From Hymenobacter sp. GOD-10R (GTDB lineage Bacteria; Bacteroidota; Bacteroidia; Cytophagales; Hymenobacteraceae): a stretch of 64,000 nt of DNA. The position numbers and the translations under genes were made by a program. Within the stretch, counting starts at the first letter, position 1. Each line of letters begins with the position of its first letter. This document shows positions 26,605 to 35,530 of this stretch, in pieces. Below the pieces are notes generated by a model. The model saw only the letters and a program-made list of their open reading frames with translations. It was not told where the DNA came from and made no database searches. Where the stretch lies: NCBI RefSeq assembly GCF_035609205.1, contig NZ_CP141184.1, forward strand, positions 6,190,501 through 6,254,500, given 5' to 3'.

Positions 26605-26838
26605 ATGAAACTCCGCATTCTTTCCCTCTTCACCTTCGCTGCTTTAGCGCTAGGTAGCTGCAACAGCGCCGAAAAACGCACCGATGGCACGGCTGGTGAG
26701 GCCGTTACTGACATGGACTCAGCTGCTGCCGATGGCGGTGTGAAAGCTGATGCTGTTGTGATTGACAACGATGCCGGCCCCACCGTTACAGCCGATGGCG
26801 ACTCTGCCGCCGCTGCAGGTAGCACGACCGGTAAATAA
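26605..26838 (+). CDS. Small acidic lipoprotein
   Basis: A 77-residue protein with a clear lipoprotein signal (ALGSC, Cys19). The mature part of about 58 residues is low in complexity and rich in Ala, Asp, Gly and Thr, with no recognised domain. It lies 29 bases after the first DUF4142 gene and 36 before the next, so it is very likely co-transcribed. Function is unknown; it may be a spacer-like surface lipopeptide or a partner of the DUF4142 proteins. Confidence 0.65.
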   Translation: MKLRILSLFTFAALALGSCNSAEKRTDGTAGEAVTDMDSAAADGGVKADAVVIDNDAGPTVTADGDSAAAAGSTTGK

Positions 26839-26874
26839 CCTACAACTCACGCCCTCCTATCTTCCCCTCAACCC

Positions 26875-27462
26875 ATGAAAACTCCCCTTTCTTGTACCGG
26901 CCTGCTAGTAGCGGTTCTTCTACTAGGTAGCTGCTCTTCTCGTCAAGACGCTGTTGAAACTGCTCAGAAAGAAAACGAGGCGAAGAACGAAGCTCAGCCC
27001 ACTGAAGGCGAGCAGGACAAAAAAGACTTCGACGCCGAGTTTACGACAAAGGCGGCCAGCGGTGGCATGTTGGAAGTAGAGCTAGGTAAAGTAGTAGCTG
27101 CCAAAGGTTCTACGCCCGAAGCGCGGAAGTTTGGCCAACAGATGGTAGATGACCACACCAAGGCCAACGACGAACTGAAAGCTATTGCCGCCAAGCACAA
27201 CATTACGTTGCCGACGGGCCTAGGGGAAGACCACCAGAAAGTGTACAAGGACGTGACGGAGAAAAAGGGCGTCGACATGGACAAGGAGTACCTCAAAGAA
27301 ATGGTCAAAGACCACGAGGAAGATGTGAAGGAGTTTACGGAAGCTTCCGTGAAAGCTAGCGCTGCTGACCTCAAGGAATTTGCAACGAAGACCACGCCCA
27401 CCCTACAACACCACCTAGAAATGGCGCAGCAAATGAGTGCTGCCCTCGACGCTAAGAAATAA
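26875..27462 (+). CDS. DUF4142 lipoprotein (copy 2 of 3)
   Basis: A 195-residue lipoprotein (LLLGSC, Cys20). After a Glu/Lys-rich linker the DUF4142 domain begins at FDAEFTTKAASGGMLEVELG and continues with ARKFGQQMVDDHTKANDELK, LPTGLGEDHQK and LQHHLEMAQQM. The pattern closely follows copy 1, showing that the two arose by duplication. It is in the same cluster and orientation. No catalytic residues are evident. Confidence 0.85.
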   Translation: MKTPLSCTGLLVAVLLLGSCSSRQDAVETAQKENEAKNEAQPTEGEQDKKDFDAEFTTKAASGGMLEVELGKVVAAKGSTPEARKFGQQMVDDHTKANDELKAIAAKHNITLPTGLGEDHQKVYKDVTEKKGVDMDKEYLKEMVKDHEEDVKEFTEASVKASAADLKEFATKTTPTLQHHLEMAQQMSAALDAKK

Positions 27463-27537
27463 GCAAAGCGTCAGACTTTGCGAAGAAGCTAGCTTTTTCG
27501 TTTTCTCAACCCTTACCTCAACCACAACCAAACGGCT

Positions 27538-28209
27538 ATGAAACGTATTACTTTGAGCTTGCTATGTGCAAGCCTACTCGCAACGGGAGCTTGCAGCACC
27601 GCTAGCGATGGTGAAAAAACCAACAACAAAACGGATTCGGAAGTAGCAGGCGGCAACGCTGGTGACAACACTATGAACGCTGCGACCAAAGGCGACTCTG
27701 TTTCGTCGTCGGCAGTTACCGATTCGGCAGGTTCGGCAGCTACTGCTAGCACAGGCCCAGGTACCCTCAATGGCTCTACCCTCGATGACAAGCAGTTTAT
27801 GGTGAAAGCCGACCAAGGCGGACATAACGAGATTGGCTTGAGCAAGCTAGCTTTGGAGAAAGGCGTAACTGGCAATGCTAAAACGTATGCCGACAAAATG
27901 ATTGCCGACCATACCAAAGCAGGTAATGAGCTGAAGCCTATTGCGCAGAAGAAAGGCGTAACACTAACCGGCGACATGGATCCCGACCACAAAACCATGC
28001 GCGACCGAATGAGCAAGATGTCGGGCAAAGAATTTGAGCAAGCCTACATGGGCCAAATGGCGAAAGACCACGAGGAGACAGTAGCCTTGCTGCAAAGCGA
28101 AATCGACAACGGCCAAGATCCTGACGCAAAAGCGTGGGCCCAGAAGACATTGCCTGTTGTGAAGCAGCACACCGACATGGCCCACAAGAATAACGGCATG
28201 AGAATGTAA
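27538..28209 (+). CDS. DUF4142 lipoprotein (copy 3 of 3)
   Basis: A 223-residue lipoprotein (ATGAC, Cys19) with a longer Ser/Thr/Gly-rich linker of about 65 residues before the DUF4142 domain (FMVKADQGGHNEIGLSKLALEKG, then ADKMIADHTKAGNELK and LPVVKQHTDMAH). This is the most diverged of the three copies. Two short hairpins lie between copies 2 and 3 (27463-27500), so expression of copy 3 may partly differ. It ends in a strong terminator, closing the cluster. Confidence 0.84.
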   Translation: MKRITLSLLCASLLATGACSTASDGEKTNNKTDSEVAGGNAGDNTMNAATKGDSVSSSAVTDSAGSAATASTGPGTLNGSTLDDKQFMVKADQGGHNEIGLSKLALEKGVTGNAKTYADKMIADHTKAGNELKPIAQKKGVTLTGDMDPDHKTMRDRMSKMSGKEFEQAYMGQMAKDHEETVALLQSEIDNGQDPDAKAWAQKTLPVVKQHTDMAHKNNGMRM

Positions 28210-28224
28210 CCTAGCTTTTGCCAG

Positions 28225-28263
28225 CAAAAAAGCCGTTGCAGAGTTTCTGCAACGGCTTTTTGT
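28225..28263 (+). terminator. Terminator of the DUF4142 cluster
   Basis: A near-perfect 16- to 17-bp stem, CAAAAAAGCCGTTGCAG (28225-28241) with 28247-28262, with a short loop and a U-rich 3' arm. Confidence 0.88.
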
Positions 28264-28322
28264 TTATGCCCCTAGCTTTCTGTTCCTTAGCCTGCATACT
28301 CACTTTCCTGCGCGGGCGCACT

Positions 28323-29003
28323 ATGGACGAAATTGAAAAGGCTCAGCACCACCGCGACGCGTTCCAGACCGAGCGTCTGATCTTGTTCACCGATGCTGTC
28401 TTTGCCATTGCTATCACGCTGCTAGTCATCGAGATTAAGGTACCAGAACTTGAGCACCCTACCGAACAAGAAGCTCTGATGGGGCTGGCGCATTTGATAC
28501 CTAGGTTTATTGGCTTTCTGATCAGCTTTGTCATTATCGCTATTTACTGGACGGCACATCATCGCATTTTCCGCTTCGTCAGGCGGCTCGACAATCAGCT
28601 GATTTGGCTGAACATGTGGTTCTTGTTCACCATCATTATCATGCCCTTCACGACGGCTTACCAAAGCGAATATCCTATGTTGCGCACGCCTTGGATCTGG
28701 TACAGCCTCAACGTTATGGGCACAGGGCTGATGCAAACCTGGCTTCAGCTTTACCTGCGCAACCCTGCCAAGCACGTCGTTGCCGCCCCCGAGTACGAGC
28801 ACCCCGACCTAGACATAGCCCGGCCCCTGACTTCTCCCCTAGTGTTTTTGGTTAGCATCGGGCTAGCGTTTGTGTTACCACCGTGGATGCTACGCATGGT
28901 ACCTGGTATGCTTTTCCCCTTGCTTGCCTTCTCACTCCGCAGCCGCTTCCTGCGTTTGAAAGCAGCCTACCAAGAGAAGGCTGGCGTAAATGCACTAACC
29001 TAG
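28323..29003 (+). CDS. TMEM175/DUF1211-family potassium channel-like protein
   Basis: A 226-residue polytopic membrane protein. The start is placed at ATG 28323 (MDEIEKAQ), because the open frame upstream overlaps the previous terminator. The hallmark is RLILFTDAVFAIAITLLVIEI (residues 18-38): the family's FSD motif appears here as FTD with the following Ala/Ile-rich pore helix. About six hydrophobic segments are visible, as in bacterial TMEM175 homologues, which are potassium-permeable, hydrophobically gated channels. A bidirectional terminator separates it from uvrA. Confidence 0.82.
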   Translation: MDEIEKAQHHRDAFQTERLILFTDAVFAIAITLLVIEIKVPELEHPTEQEALMGLAHLIPRFIGFLISFVIIAIYWTAHHRIFRFVRRLDNQLIWLNMWFLFTIIIMPFTTAYQSEYPMLRTPWIWYSLNVMGTGLMQTWLQLYLRNPAKHVVAAPEYEHPDLDIARPLTSPLVFLVSIGLAFVLPPWMLRMVPGMLFPLLAFSLRSRFLRLKAAYQEKAGVNALT

Positions 29004-29021
29004 GTTGATTTGCCTAAAAAG

Positions 29022-29063
29022 CAAAGAATCCCCGACTGCTTAGTAGCTATCGGGGGTTCTTTG
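29022..29063. terminator. Bidirectional terminator between the TMEM175-like gene and uvrA
   Basis: CAAAGAATCCCCGA (29022-29035) pairs, with a few G-U or mismatched positions, with TCGGGGGTTCTTTG (29050-29063). It sits between two converging genes. Confidence 0.75.
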
Positions 29064-29079
29064 TATATAGCTAGGAAAG

Positions 29080-32046
29080 CTAAGCCACTTTTTCTTCGGC
29101 GTACTTGCTGGTTTTTAGCTCTTCTGCCAAGAAGCGGCTCGTGTAGCCTTTGCCAGATTTTGCTACTTGCTCGGGTGTTCCCTGCGCTACAATGGTGCCG
29201 CCCCCTCCGCCACCTTCCGGACCGATATCGATGATGTGGTCCGCGACTTTGATCAGATCAAGGTTGTGCTCGATGACGAGCACTGTATTGCCCTTGTCCA
29301 CCAGCTTTTGCAGCACGTCGGCCAGGTGGTTGATGTCCTCAAAATGCAGCCCAGTTGTGGGTTCGTCGAGGATGTAGAACGTCTTACCAGTGTCCTTCTT
29401 GCTGAGTTCAGTAGCTAGCTTCACGCGCTGCGCTTCTCCGCCCGAGAGCGTGGTAGCCTGTTGACCTAGGGTCAAGTAACCTAGGCCTACTTCATTCAGC
29501 ACCTGAATCTTGCGCAAAATCCGTGGTTGATTCTCGAAGTACTCCACGGCTTTCTCCACCGTCATGTCGAGCACGTCGGTGATGCTCTTGCCTTTGAAAC
29601 GCACTTCTAGCGTTTCGCGGTTGTAGCGGCGGCCTTTGCAGGTTTCACACGGCACGTGTACGTCGGGCAAGAAGTTCATCTCAATGGTGCGCATGCCAGC
29701 CCCTTCGCAGGTTTCGCAACGGCCGCCCTTCACATTGAAAGAGAAGCGGCCCGGTCCGTAGCCGCGAATTTTGGCTTCGGGCAGCGAGGCGAACAAGCTG
29801 CGAATCTCGGTGAACACGCCCGTGTAGGTGGCCGGGTTAGAGCGGGGTGTGCGCCCAATTGGCGATTGATCTACCTCGATTACTTTATCAACGAGGTCTA
29901 GCCCTTCGATGCTGCCGTATGGTAGTGGGTCGCGCTTAGCATTGAAAAAGTATTGATTTAGAATCGGATAGAGCGTGTCGTGGATGAGCGACGATTTACC
30001 CGAACCCGACACCCCGGTGACAGCAATGAGCTTGCCGAGCGGAAACTTTGCTGTAACGTTCTTCAGATTGTGGCCTTTCGCGCCCTTCAGCACGAGCTCC
30101 TTGCCTTCTCCTTTGCGCTTCTGTCGCCGTAGCTCAATGTGCTTCTGCCCGCTTAAGTACTGCGATGTCAGGCTGCCCGATTCAAAGATATCCGTCGGTG
30201 ATCCTTCGGCCACGATGCTGCCGCCGTGGATACCCGCACCCGGACCAATATCGAGCACATAGTCGGCGTTCATGATCATATCCTTGTCGTGCTCCACGAC
30301 AATCACCGAGTTGCCGATGTCGCGCAGGTGCTGCAACGCCTTGATCAAGCGCTCGTTGTCACGCTGATGCAAGCCAATACTAGGTTCGTCCATGATGTAG
30401 AGCACTCCCACGAGTTGGGTACCGATCTGCGTAGCGAGGCGAATGCGCTGACTTTCGCCGCCGCTCAGTGTGCGCACGGAACGGTGCAGGTCAAGGTACT
30501 CCAGCCCTACTTCGAGCAGGAAGCCAATACGCTTACGAATTTCCTTCAGCAGCTCTTTACTAATGATATTCTGGCGGTCGGTAAGGCGGCTTTCTAGGCC
30601 TTCAAACCACGTCGCCAACTCTTTAATATCCATCACCGACAGCTCACCAATGTGCTTGCTGTCAATTTTGAAGTGCAACGACTCTTTCTTGAGTCGGTAG
30701 CCGTGGCACTCGGGGCATTCCTTCGACTGCGTATACTGCTGAATCCACTCCCGAATGTTATCCGAATCGGAATCCATCTGACGACGCAGGAAGGGGATGA
30801 TACCTTCAAACGGCTCCGAGTAGTTCGCTTTTTTGGGGTCTGCGTCTTCATCCTCCGGAATGCCATGAAGCAAACGCTGAATCAGTTCATCAGGTAGCTT
30901 TTCGAGCGGCGTACTCAGGCTGAGCTTCTGCTTTTTGAGGATAACCTGCAACTGCTGAAAGATCCAGATGTCGCGGTACTCACCCAACGGGGCAATACCG
31001 CCGCGGCTGATGCTCAGCTTCTTATCCGGCATCACGGAGTCCTCCGTAATTTCCTGCACGTCACCTAGGCCGTTGCACACGGGGCAAGCGCCGTAAGGCG
31101 AGTTGAAGCTGAAGGTGTTCGGCGCGGGGTCGTCGTAAGCAATGCCGGTGGTCGGGTCCATGAGGAAGCGCGAGAAAAACTGCGTCTTCTTCGAGTCGGG
31201 GTCAAGCACCAGCATCGTGCCTTTGCCGTGAGTTAGGGCGTTCTGGACCGATCCTGACAAGCGGTGCCGATCCTCGTCCTTCACCACAATTCGGTCAATT
31301 ACGATTTCGATGTCGTGGATCTTGTAGCGGTCCACCTGCATCTTAGGAGCTAGGTCGAGCAGTTCGCCATCTACGCGCACTTTCGTGAAACCTAGCTTAG
31401 CAATCTGCTGAAACAGCTCGCGGTAATGACCTTTGCGGCCCTTCACCACGGGCGCCAACACCACCAGCTTGCGGTCAGCGAAGTGCTTAAGGATGTAGTT
31501 GATGATCTGGTCGTCGCTCTGCCGGATCATCTTGGCTCCCGTGGCGTAGCTAAACGCCTCCGCCGTGCGGGCATAGAGCAAACGCAGGAAGTCGTAGATC
31601 TCGGTGATCGTACCAACGGTCGACCTAGGGTTGCGCGAAGTCGTCTTCTGCTCGATGCTGATGACCGGCGATAATCCTTCGATTTTGTCCACATCAGGCC
31701 GTTCTAGCCCACCCATAAACGAGCGGGCGTAGGCCGAAAACGTCTCCATATAGCGACGCTGCCCTTCCGCGTAGATCGTGTCAAACGCTAACGACGACTT
31801 ACCCGAACCTGAGATGCCGGTAAACACGACCAACTTGCCGCGGGGAATCTGAACGGATACGTTTTTCAGGTTGTGCTCGCGCGCGCCATACACCTCAATG
31901 TAGGGCGAGTCGGCAACGGAGTTATGTTGAGATTGAGCTGGATAACTGGTTGTCGCCGCCGCTGTTAGCTCGACTTCGGCAGTAGTAGCCTGCGACAATG
32001 GGGAAACAAGGTCGGCCGTGGCAGCCGGAATGGTTTTCTTAGCCAT
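29080..32046 (-). CDS. uvrA: Excinuclease ABC subunit A
   Basis: A 988-residue DNA damage sensor of nucleotide excision repair. It has two ABC ATPase halves, Walker A GISGSGKSS (77-85) and GVSGSGKSS (about 680), with signatures LSGGESQRI and LSGGEAQRV, and zinc-finger cysteine pairs (CPVCNGLG with CPECHG; CETCEGAG with CETCKGRR). The protein carries an N-terminal Ala/Thr-rich extension of about 45 residues before the usual UvrA start. This extension is unusual for the family, and translation could start later in the frame. It is transcribed alone; a TACCTTTG -7 box lies 23 bases upstream of the ATG. Confidence 0.96.
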   Translation of the reverse strand: MAKKTIPAATADLVSPLSQATTAEVELTAAATTSYPAQSQHNSVADSPYIEVYGAREHNLKNVSVQIPRGKLVVFTGISGSGKSSLAFDTIYAEGQRRYMETFSAYARSFMGGLERPDVDKIEGLSPVISIEQKTTSRNPRSTVGTITEIYDFLRLLYARTAEAFSYATGAKMIRQSDDQIINYILKHFADRKLVVLAPVVKGRKGHYRELFQQIAKLGFTKVRVDGELLDLAPKMQVDRYKIHDIEIVIDRIVVKDEDRHRLSGSVQNALTHGKGTMLVLDPDSKKTQFFSRFLMDPTTGIAYDDPAPNTFSFNSPYGACPVCNGLGDVQEITEDSVMPDKKLSISRGGIAPLGEYRDIWIFQQLQVILKKQKLSLSTPLEKLPDELIQRLLHGIPEDEDADPKKANYSEPFEGIIPFLRRQMDSDSDNIREWIQQYTQSKECPECHGYRLKKESLHFKIDSKHIGELSVMDIKELATWFEGLESRLTDRQNIISKELLKEIRKRIGFLLEVGLEYLDLHRSVRTLSGGESQRIRLATQIGTQLVGVLYIMDEPSIGLHQRDNERLIKALQHLRDIGNSVIVVEHDKDMIMNADYVLDIGPGAGIHGGSIVAEGSPTDIFESGSLTSQYLSGQKHIELRRQKRKGEGKELVLKGAKGHNLKNVTAKFPLGKLIAVTGVSGSGKSSLIHDTLYPILNQYFFNAKRDPLPYGSIEGLDLVDKVIEVDQSPIGRTPRSNPATYTGVFTEIRSLFASLPEAKIRGYGPGRFSFNVKGGRCETCEGAGMRTIEMNFLPDVHVPCETCKGRRYNRETLEVRFKGKSITDVLDMTVEKAVEYFENQPRILRKIQVLNEVGLGYLTLGQQATTLSGGEAQRVKLATELSKKDTGKTFYILDEPTTGLHFEDINHLADVLQKLVDKGNTVLVIEHNLDLIKVADHIIDIGPEGGGGGGTIVAQGTPEQVAKSGKGYTSRFLAEELKTSKYAEEKVA

Positions 32047-32068
32047 GCAAAGCGTTAGAATAAGTCCG

Positions 32069-32076
32069 CAAAGGTA
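32069..32076 (-). promoter_or_regulatory. -7 box of uvrA
   Basis: On the minus strand this reads TACCTTTG, a perfect TAnnTTTG match, 23 bases before the start codon. No TTG was found at the usual -33 spacing. Its closeness to the ATG supports use of the long N-terminus. Confidence 0.45.
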
Positions 32077-32224
32077 CGTAAAAGTGCGCCCTTTAGCTAT
32101 GCGAATACGCTATTTGCCAAGGACTTTGGCAAGACTATAGTTCCAGAGAGGGCATTGGCCGGCGAAGCAGTTAAGTCAATTTATTATCTTCGGCCGCCCT
32201 ACCTTAACCCTTCTATCGTTTCTT

Positions 32225-33643
32225 ATGGTTTTTAGTAGTACTCTGTTCCTTTTCTATTTCTTTCCTAGCTTCTTACTACTCTATTATCTAGCCCCCAAAC
32301 GTTTCAAAAACGCGGTGGCTCTAACAGCTAGCCTACTTTTCTACGCCTGGGGCGGCCTGAATTTTCTCGCGCTGTTTCTGGCTTCCGTCGTGGTTAATTT
32401 CGTGTTGATCCGCTACATGGACCGCGCTACGAACTGGCAGAAGCGCATTTATCTGATTATGAGCATTGTCATCAACGTAGCAATGCTCTTCTATTTTAAG
32501 TACGCCAACTTCTTCGTCGAAAACGCCAGCGCTATGCGTGGCTACCTCGGCGGACCGCCACTTACCTGGGAAAAAGTGGTACTCCCGATTGGCATCTCGT
32601 TTTTCACCTTCGAAAAGCTGACCTACACCATTGATGTGTACCGGGGCGTGAACAAGCCGCTGAAGAGTTTCTGGGACTTCATGCTTTACATCATGCTCTT
32701 TCCCAAGATGATTGCCGGGCCTATCGTTCGTTTTCACGAAATAGCCGATCAGCTAACCGACCGCACCGCCTTTGATACCATTGATCATAAGCTCGCGGGA
32801 TTGTTTCGGTTCGTTATTGGACTCTCTAAAAAGGTACTCATCGCCAACGTGCTAGGCCAAGAAGCTGATAAGATCTTCACCTTGGCACCAACAGATCTTT
32901 CTATGTCTTTGGCTTGGCTGGGGGCGGTATCCTATACTTTCCAGATCTACTTCGACTTTTCAGGCTACTCAGATATGGCTATCGGCATTGGCCGTATGAT
33001 CGGTTTTCAGTTTCCTGAGAACTTCAATAACCCTTATATCTCACGCAGCATCACGGAGTTTTGGCAGCGTTGGCATATCACCCTAGGCCGTTGGATGCGC
33101 GATTACCTCTACATTCCTTTGGGGGGCAACCGCGTGAAGCCGGCCCGCCTGTACGTCAACCTCTGGACGGTATTTATCCTGTCTGGCTTCTGGCACGGCG
33201 CGGCTTGGAACTTCATTGCCTGGGGTGCCTTTCACGGTCTGTTCTTGGTACTGGACCGGCTATTCTTGTTGCGCATTTATAAGAAGATCGGGGTTTTAAG
33301 CATCCTCCCTACTTTCGCCATCACCGTAGTAGGCTGGGTCTTATTCCGGGCCGAGAGCCTGAGCGCAGCGTTAGCCTACATGAAGCAGATGTTTGCGGGC
33401 AGCTGGAGTGAGCTTCCCTACTTCACCATCGAGTTTTGGGCTACGCTAGCCTTGGCCACAGTCTTCTCTTTTATGGCAGCGCTGCCCCGCATAGAACGCT
33501 GGGAAATCGGCACTTTAACGGCCGAGCGTTTTGCCTTGTCCCGCACCTTGGCCCAAGGGTTCGTTACAGCTATTCTGCTTATCCTGAGTGTGAGCTACGT
33601 TATCGGTAGCACTTTCAACCCGTTTATCTACTTCCGTTTCTAA
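32225..33643 (+). CDS. MBOAT-family O-acyltransferase (AlgI-like)
   Basis: A 472-residue polytopic membrane protein of the MBOAT family. Typical blocks are FNNPYISRSITEFWQRWHITLGRW and SGFWHGAAWNFIAWGAFHG, which carries the conserved membrane-embedded catalytic histidine. AlgI-type proteins pass acetyl groups across the inner membrane to an AlgX/AlgJ partner that acetylates an exported polysaccharide. The partner gene follows after 8 bases, so the two form an operon. Which polysaccharide is modified is not shown. Confidence 0.9.
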   Translation: MVFSSTLFLFYFFPSFLLLYYLAPKRFKNAVALTASLLFYAWGGLNFLALFLASVVVNFVLIRYMDRATNWQKRIYLIMSIVINVAMLFYFKYANFFVENASAMRGYLGGPPLTWEKVVLPIGISFFTFEKLTYTIDVYRGVNKPLKSFWDFMLYIMLFPKMIAGPIVRFHEIADQLTDRTAFDTIDHKLAGLFRFVIGLSKKVLIANVLGQEADKIFTLAPTDLSMSLAWLGAVSYTFQIYFDFSGYSDMAIGIGRMIGFQFPENFNNPYISRSITEFWQRWHITLGRWMRDYLYIPLGGNRVKPARLYVNLWTVFILSGFWHGAAWNFIAWGAFHGLFLVLDRLFLLRIYKKIGVLSILPTFAITVVGWVLFRAESLSAALAYMKQMFAGSWSELPYFTIEFWATLALATVFSFMAALPRIERWEIGTLTAERFALSRTLAQGFVTAILLILSVSYVIGSTFNPFIYFRF

Positions 33644-33651
33644 GCTCTGTC

Positions 33652-34956
33652 ATGGTTATAAAGCGCGCTTTATTTCTACTGCTGCTAATCTTGCTTATCA
33701 TGCCAGCCTTACAAGCCAAGTTTCACTGGCTTGAGGAGGCGCCGCTGGCGGGTGCTTACACCATGGCACCTCATCCGGAGCTAACCCCAAATGCTCTGGT
33801 AGCTGGCGAGTATCAGCCTCAATTAGAGAAATACTTGGAAGACCGGGTCGGCTTCCGTACTTGGCTTATTCGCATGCGCGATCAGCTCTCGCTGTCGCTG
33901 TTAGGAGTAGCGCGCTCCACCGATCTACTGGTGGGCCGCGATAATGTTCTGTTCCAGCCTCTTCCCGTCAATGCCTACCTAGGCAAGAATTTTTTGGGAG
34001 AAGAAGAGATACGCTACCGCGTGCGGCGCATGCGCATTGTGCAGCAAGAGCTCACGAAGCGCGGCATTCCGTTCTTGTTTGTGATGGCTCCCAACAAGGC
34101 CCGATACCAGCCCGAAGACCTACCGGCGTATTTGCGGCACGTGAAGCGCGGCCCTACCAACTATGACATATTCATCCGGGAGATGCAGGCCAATAAAATC
34201 AACTTGCTGGATTTAAGTCGGCTGTTTGCGCTTTGGAAAGACACCACCCGCTATCCGTTATTTCCGAGAGGAGGCACTCACTGGAGCGGGTACGGCGTGG
34301 CGCTGGTAGCAGATACCCTGTTTGCGCGCGTCGAACAGGTCGGCGGATTCGACCTTGTCAACTTTCGGCGGGAGGGCCCTGTGAAAGTCACTAGTGACTC
34401 GGTGCAAGGTACCGACAACGACCTGAGCGGCCCCATGAACCTAATGTTCCCTTACCAGCACTATAAGATGGCGTACCCACGCGTAATCTTCGATTCGTTG
34501 CAAGCGGGGCAGCAACGTCCTAACCTGCTTATCTCAGGCGACAGTTTCGTGTGGGGTTTCATGCACTTCGATCCATACTTACAGACCCTTTTCACCCCTG
34601 AGTCTCGCTTTTGGGGCGTTGATGAAACTGTTTTCATTTACGACACGCATTTTACCCGCACCGGTGAAGATTTAAACCAAGGTGATTTTCGCCAGCAAAT
34701 CGAGCCACGGCAGTTTATTATGATGCTTGTAACCGAGCATAATCTCATTTACGGTAGATTCATCGACCGCCTTTACGAACTGTACCACCCCCTCACGGAA
34801 GCTGACAACAGTAAGATCAAGGTTATTGAGCAACAGCTAATGAGTCAGCCGGGCTATAGCGATAGTCTTTGGGCGCGAGCAAACCGGGAGAATCGGGGCT
34901 TTGAGGAGGTGCTTCAAGGTGAAGCACGTACGATATACGATCATACCGAACGCTAG
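33652..34956 (+). CDS. AlgX/AlgJ-like SGNH O-acetyltransferase
   Basis: A 434-residue protein with an N-terminal membrane anchor (about residues 5-22) and an SGNH/GDSL-type domain. The Asp-His pair sits in GGTHWSGYG near residue 205, and the nucleophile is in ISGDSFVWGF near residue 300, as in AlgX, AlgJ and related DHHW proteins. The active site should face the periplasm. Only 8 bases separate it from the MBOAT gene, which fits a two-protein acetylation machine. A polysaccharide-binding module is not evident at the C-terminus. Confidence 0.85.
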   Translation: MVIKRALFLLLLILLIMPALQAKFHWLEEAPLAGAYTMAPHPELTPNALVAGEYQPQLEKYLEDRVGFRTWLIRMRDQLSLSLLGVARSTDLLVGRDNVLFQPLPVNAYLGKNFLGEEEIRYRVRRMRIVQQELTKRGIPFLFVMAPNKARYQPEDLPAYLRHVKRGPTNYDIFIREMQANKINLLDLSRLFALWKDTTRYPLFPRGGTHWSGYGVALVADTLFARVEQVGGFDLVNFRREGPVKVTSDSVQGTDNDLSGPMNLMFPYQHYKMAYPRVIFDSLQAGQQRPNLLISGDSFVWGFMHFDPYLQTLFTPESRFWGVDETVFIYDTHFTRTGEDLNQGDFRQQIEPRQFIMMLVTEHNLIYGRFIDRLYELYHPLTEADNSKIKVIEQQLMSQPGYSDSLWARANRENRGFEEVLQGEARTIYDHTER

Positions 34957-35025
34957 CTTTATCCTCAGCTCGTTGGCTTCGTTCTTGTCAGGATTTGATT
35001 TCTTTCACTTTTCTTTCCTGTACAA

Positions 35026-35484
35026 ATGAAATCCCTCTTCAAGATAGGTGTCGCTTTCGGTATAAGTCTGGCAAGCTGGGCTACTGTCACACCTGCCCAC
35101 GCACAACAAGTTAATCTTAACATCAATACGCCGTCGTGGGGGCCCGCGGCGCCAACAGGCTCGCAGTACTACTACATTCCGGAAGTGGGTGGCTACTACG
35201 ATCTGCGCGACCAGAATTATATTGTGGAGCGCCAAGGCAAATGGCAGCATCTTCGCACGATTAGCGGCTACTCGCCCAGCAGCTTCCATCCCGTTGTGAT
35301 TGACTACCGTGGCACCCAGCCTTGGGTGCAAATCACCCGCCATCGGGAGCTGTACCCTGTAAGCCTACCTCCTGGCCAAGTAAAACGCTTGGAGAACGGC
35401 AAAGGCTTACCGCCCGGACAGGCGAAGAAGCTGTACGGCGGCGGTCATGGCCCCGGAAACGGTAAAGGCCACGGCAAGCACTAA
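35026..35484 (+). CDS. Small secreted protein with Gly/His-rich tail
   Basis: A 152-residue protein with a Sec signal peptide (cut predicted after AHA, residue 26). The mature part has a Tyr-rich segment, YYYIPEVGGYYDLRDQNYIV, of a type repeatedly found in short secreted Bacteroidota proteins, then a basic core. The C-terminal third has two LPPGQ-K-L repeats (about 115 and 129) and ends in a Gly/His/Lys-rich tail. The tail might bind metal or polyanions. Function is unknown. The final codons and the stop lie inside a 26-bp perfect hairpin arm. Confidence 0.7.
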   Translation: MKSLFKIGVAFGISLASWATVTPAHAQQVNLNINTPSWGPAAPTGSQYYYIPEVGGYYDLRDQNYIVERQGKWQHLRTISGYSPSSFHPVVIDYRGTQPWVQITRHRELYPVSLPPGQVKRLENGKGLPPGQAKKLYGGGHGPGNGKGHGKH

Positions 35485-35530
35485 GCAAAAGGGCGGACAC
35501 CACAGGTGTCCGCCCTTTTGCTTAGTGCTT
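35476..35530. terminator. 26-bp perfect-stem bidirectional terminator overlapping two stop codons
   Basis: The arm 35476-35501 is the exact reverse complement of 35505-35530, with a 3-base loop (ACA). The upstream gene's last codons and TAA (35476-35484) form the base of the left arm, and the opposing gene's stop (35529-35531) overlaps the right arm by two bases. Confidence 0.92.

Noticed and set aside
27513-28028. Open frame of 171 codons on the minus strand opposite the third DUF4142 gene
   Set aside because: It is antisense to a clear lipoprotein gene and has no signal, domain or promoter support.
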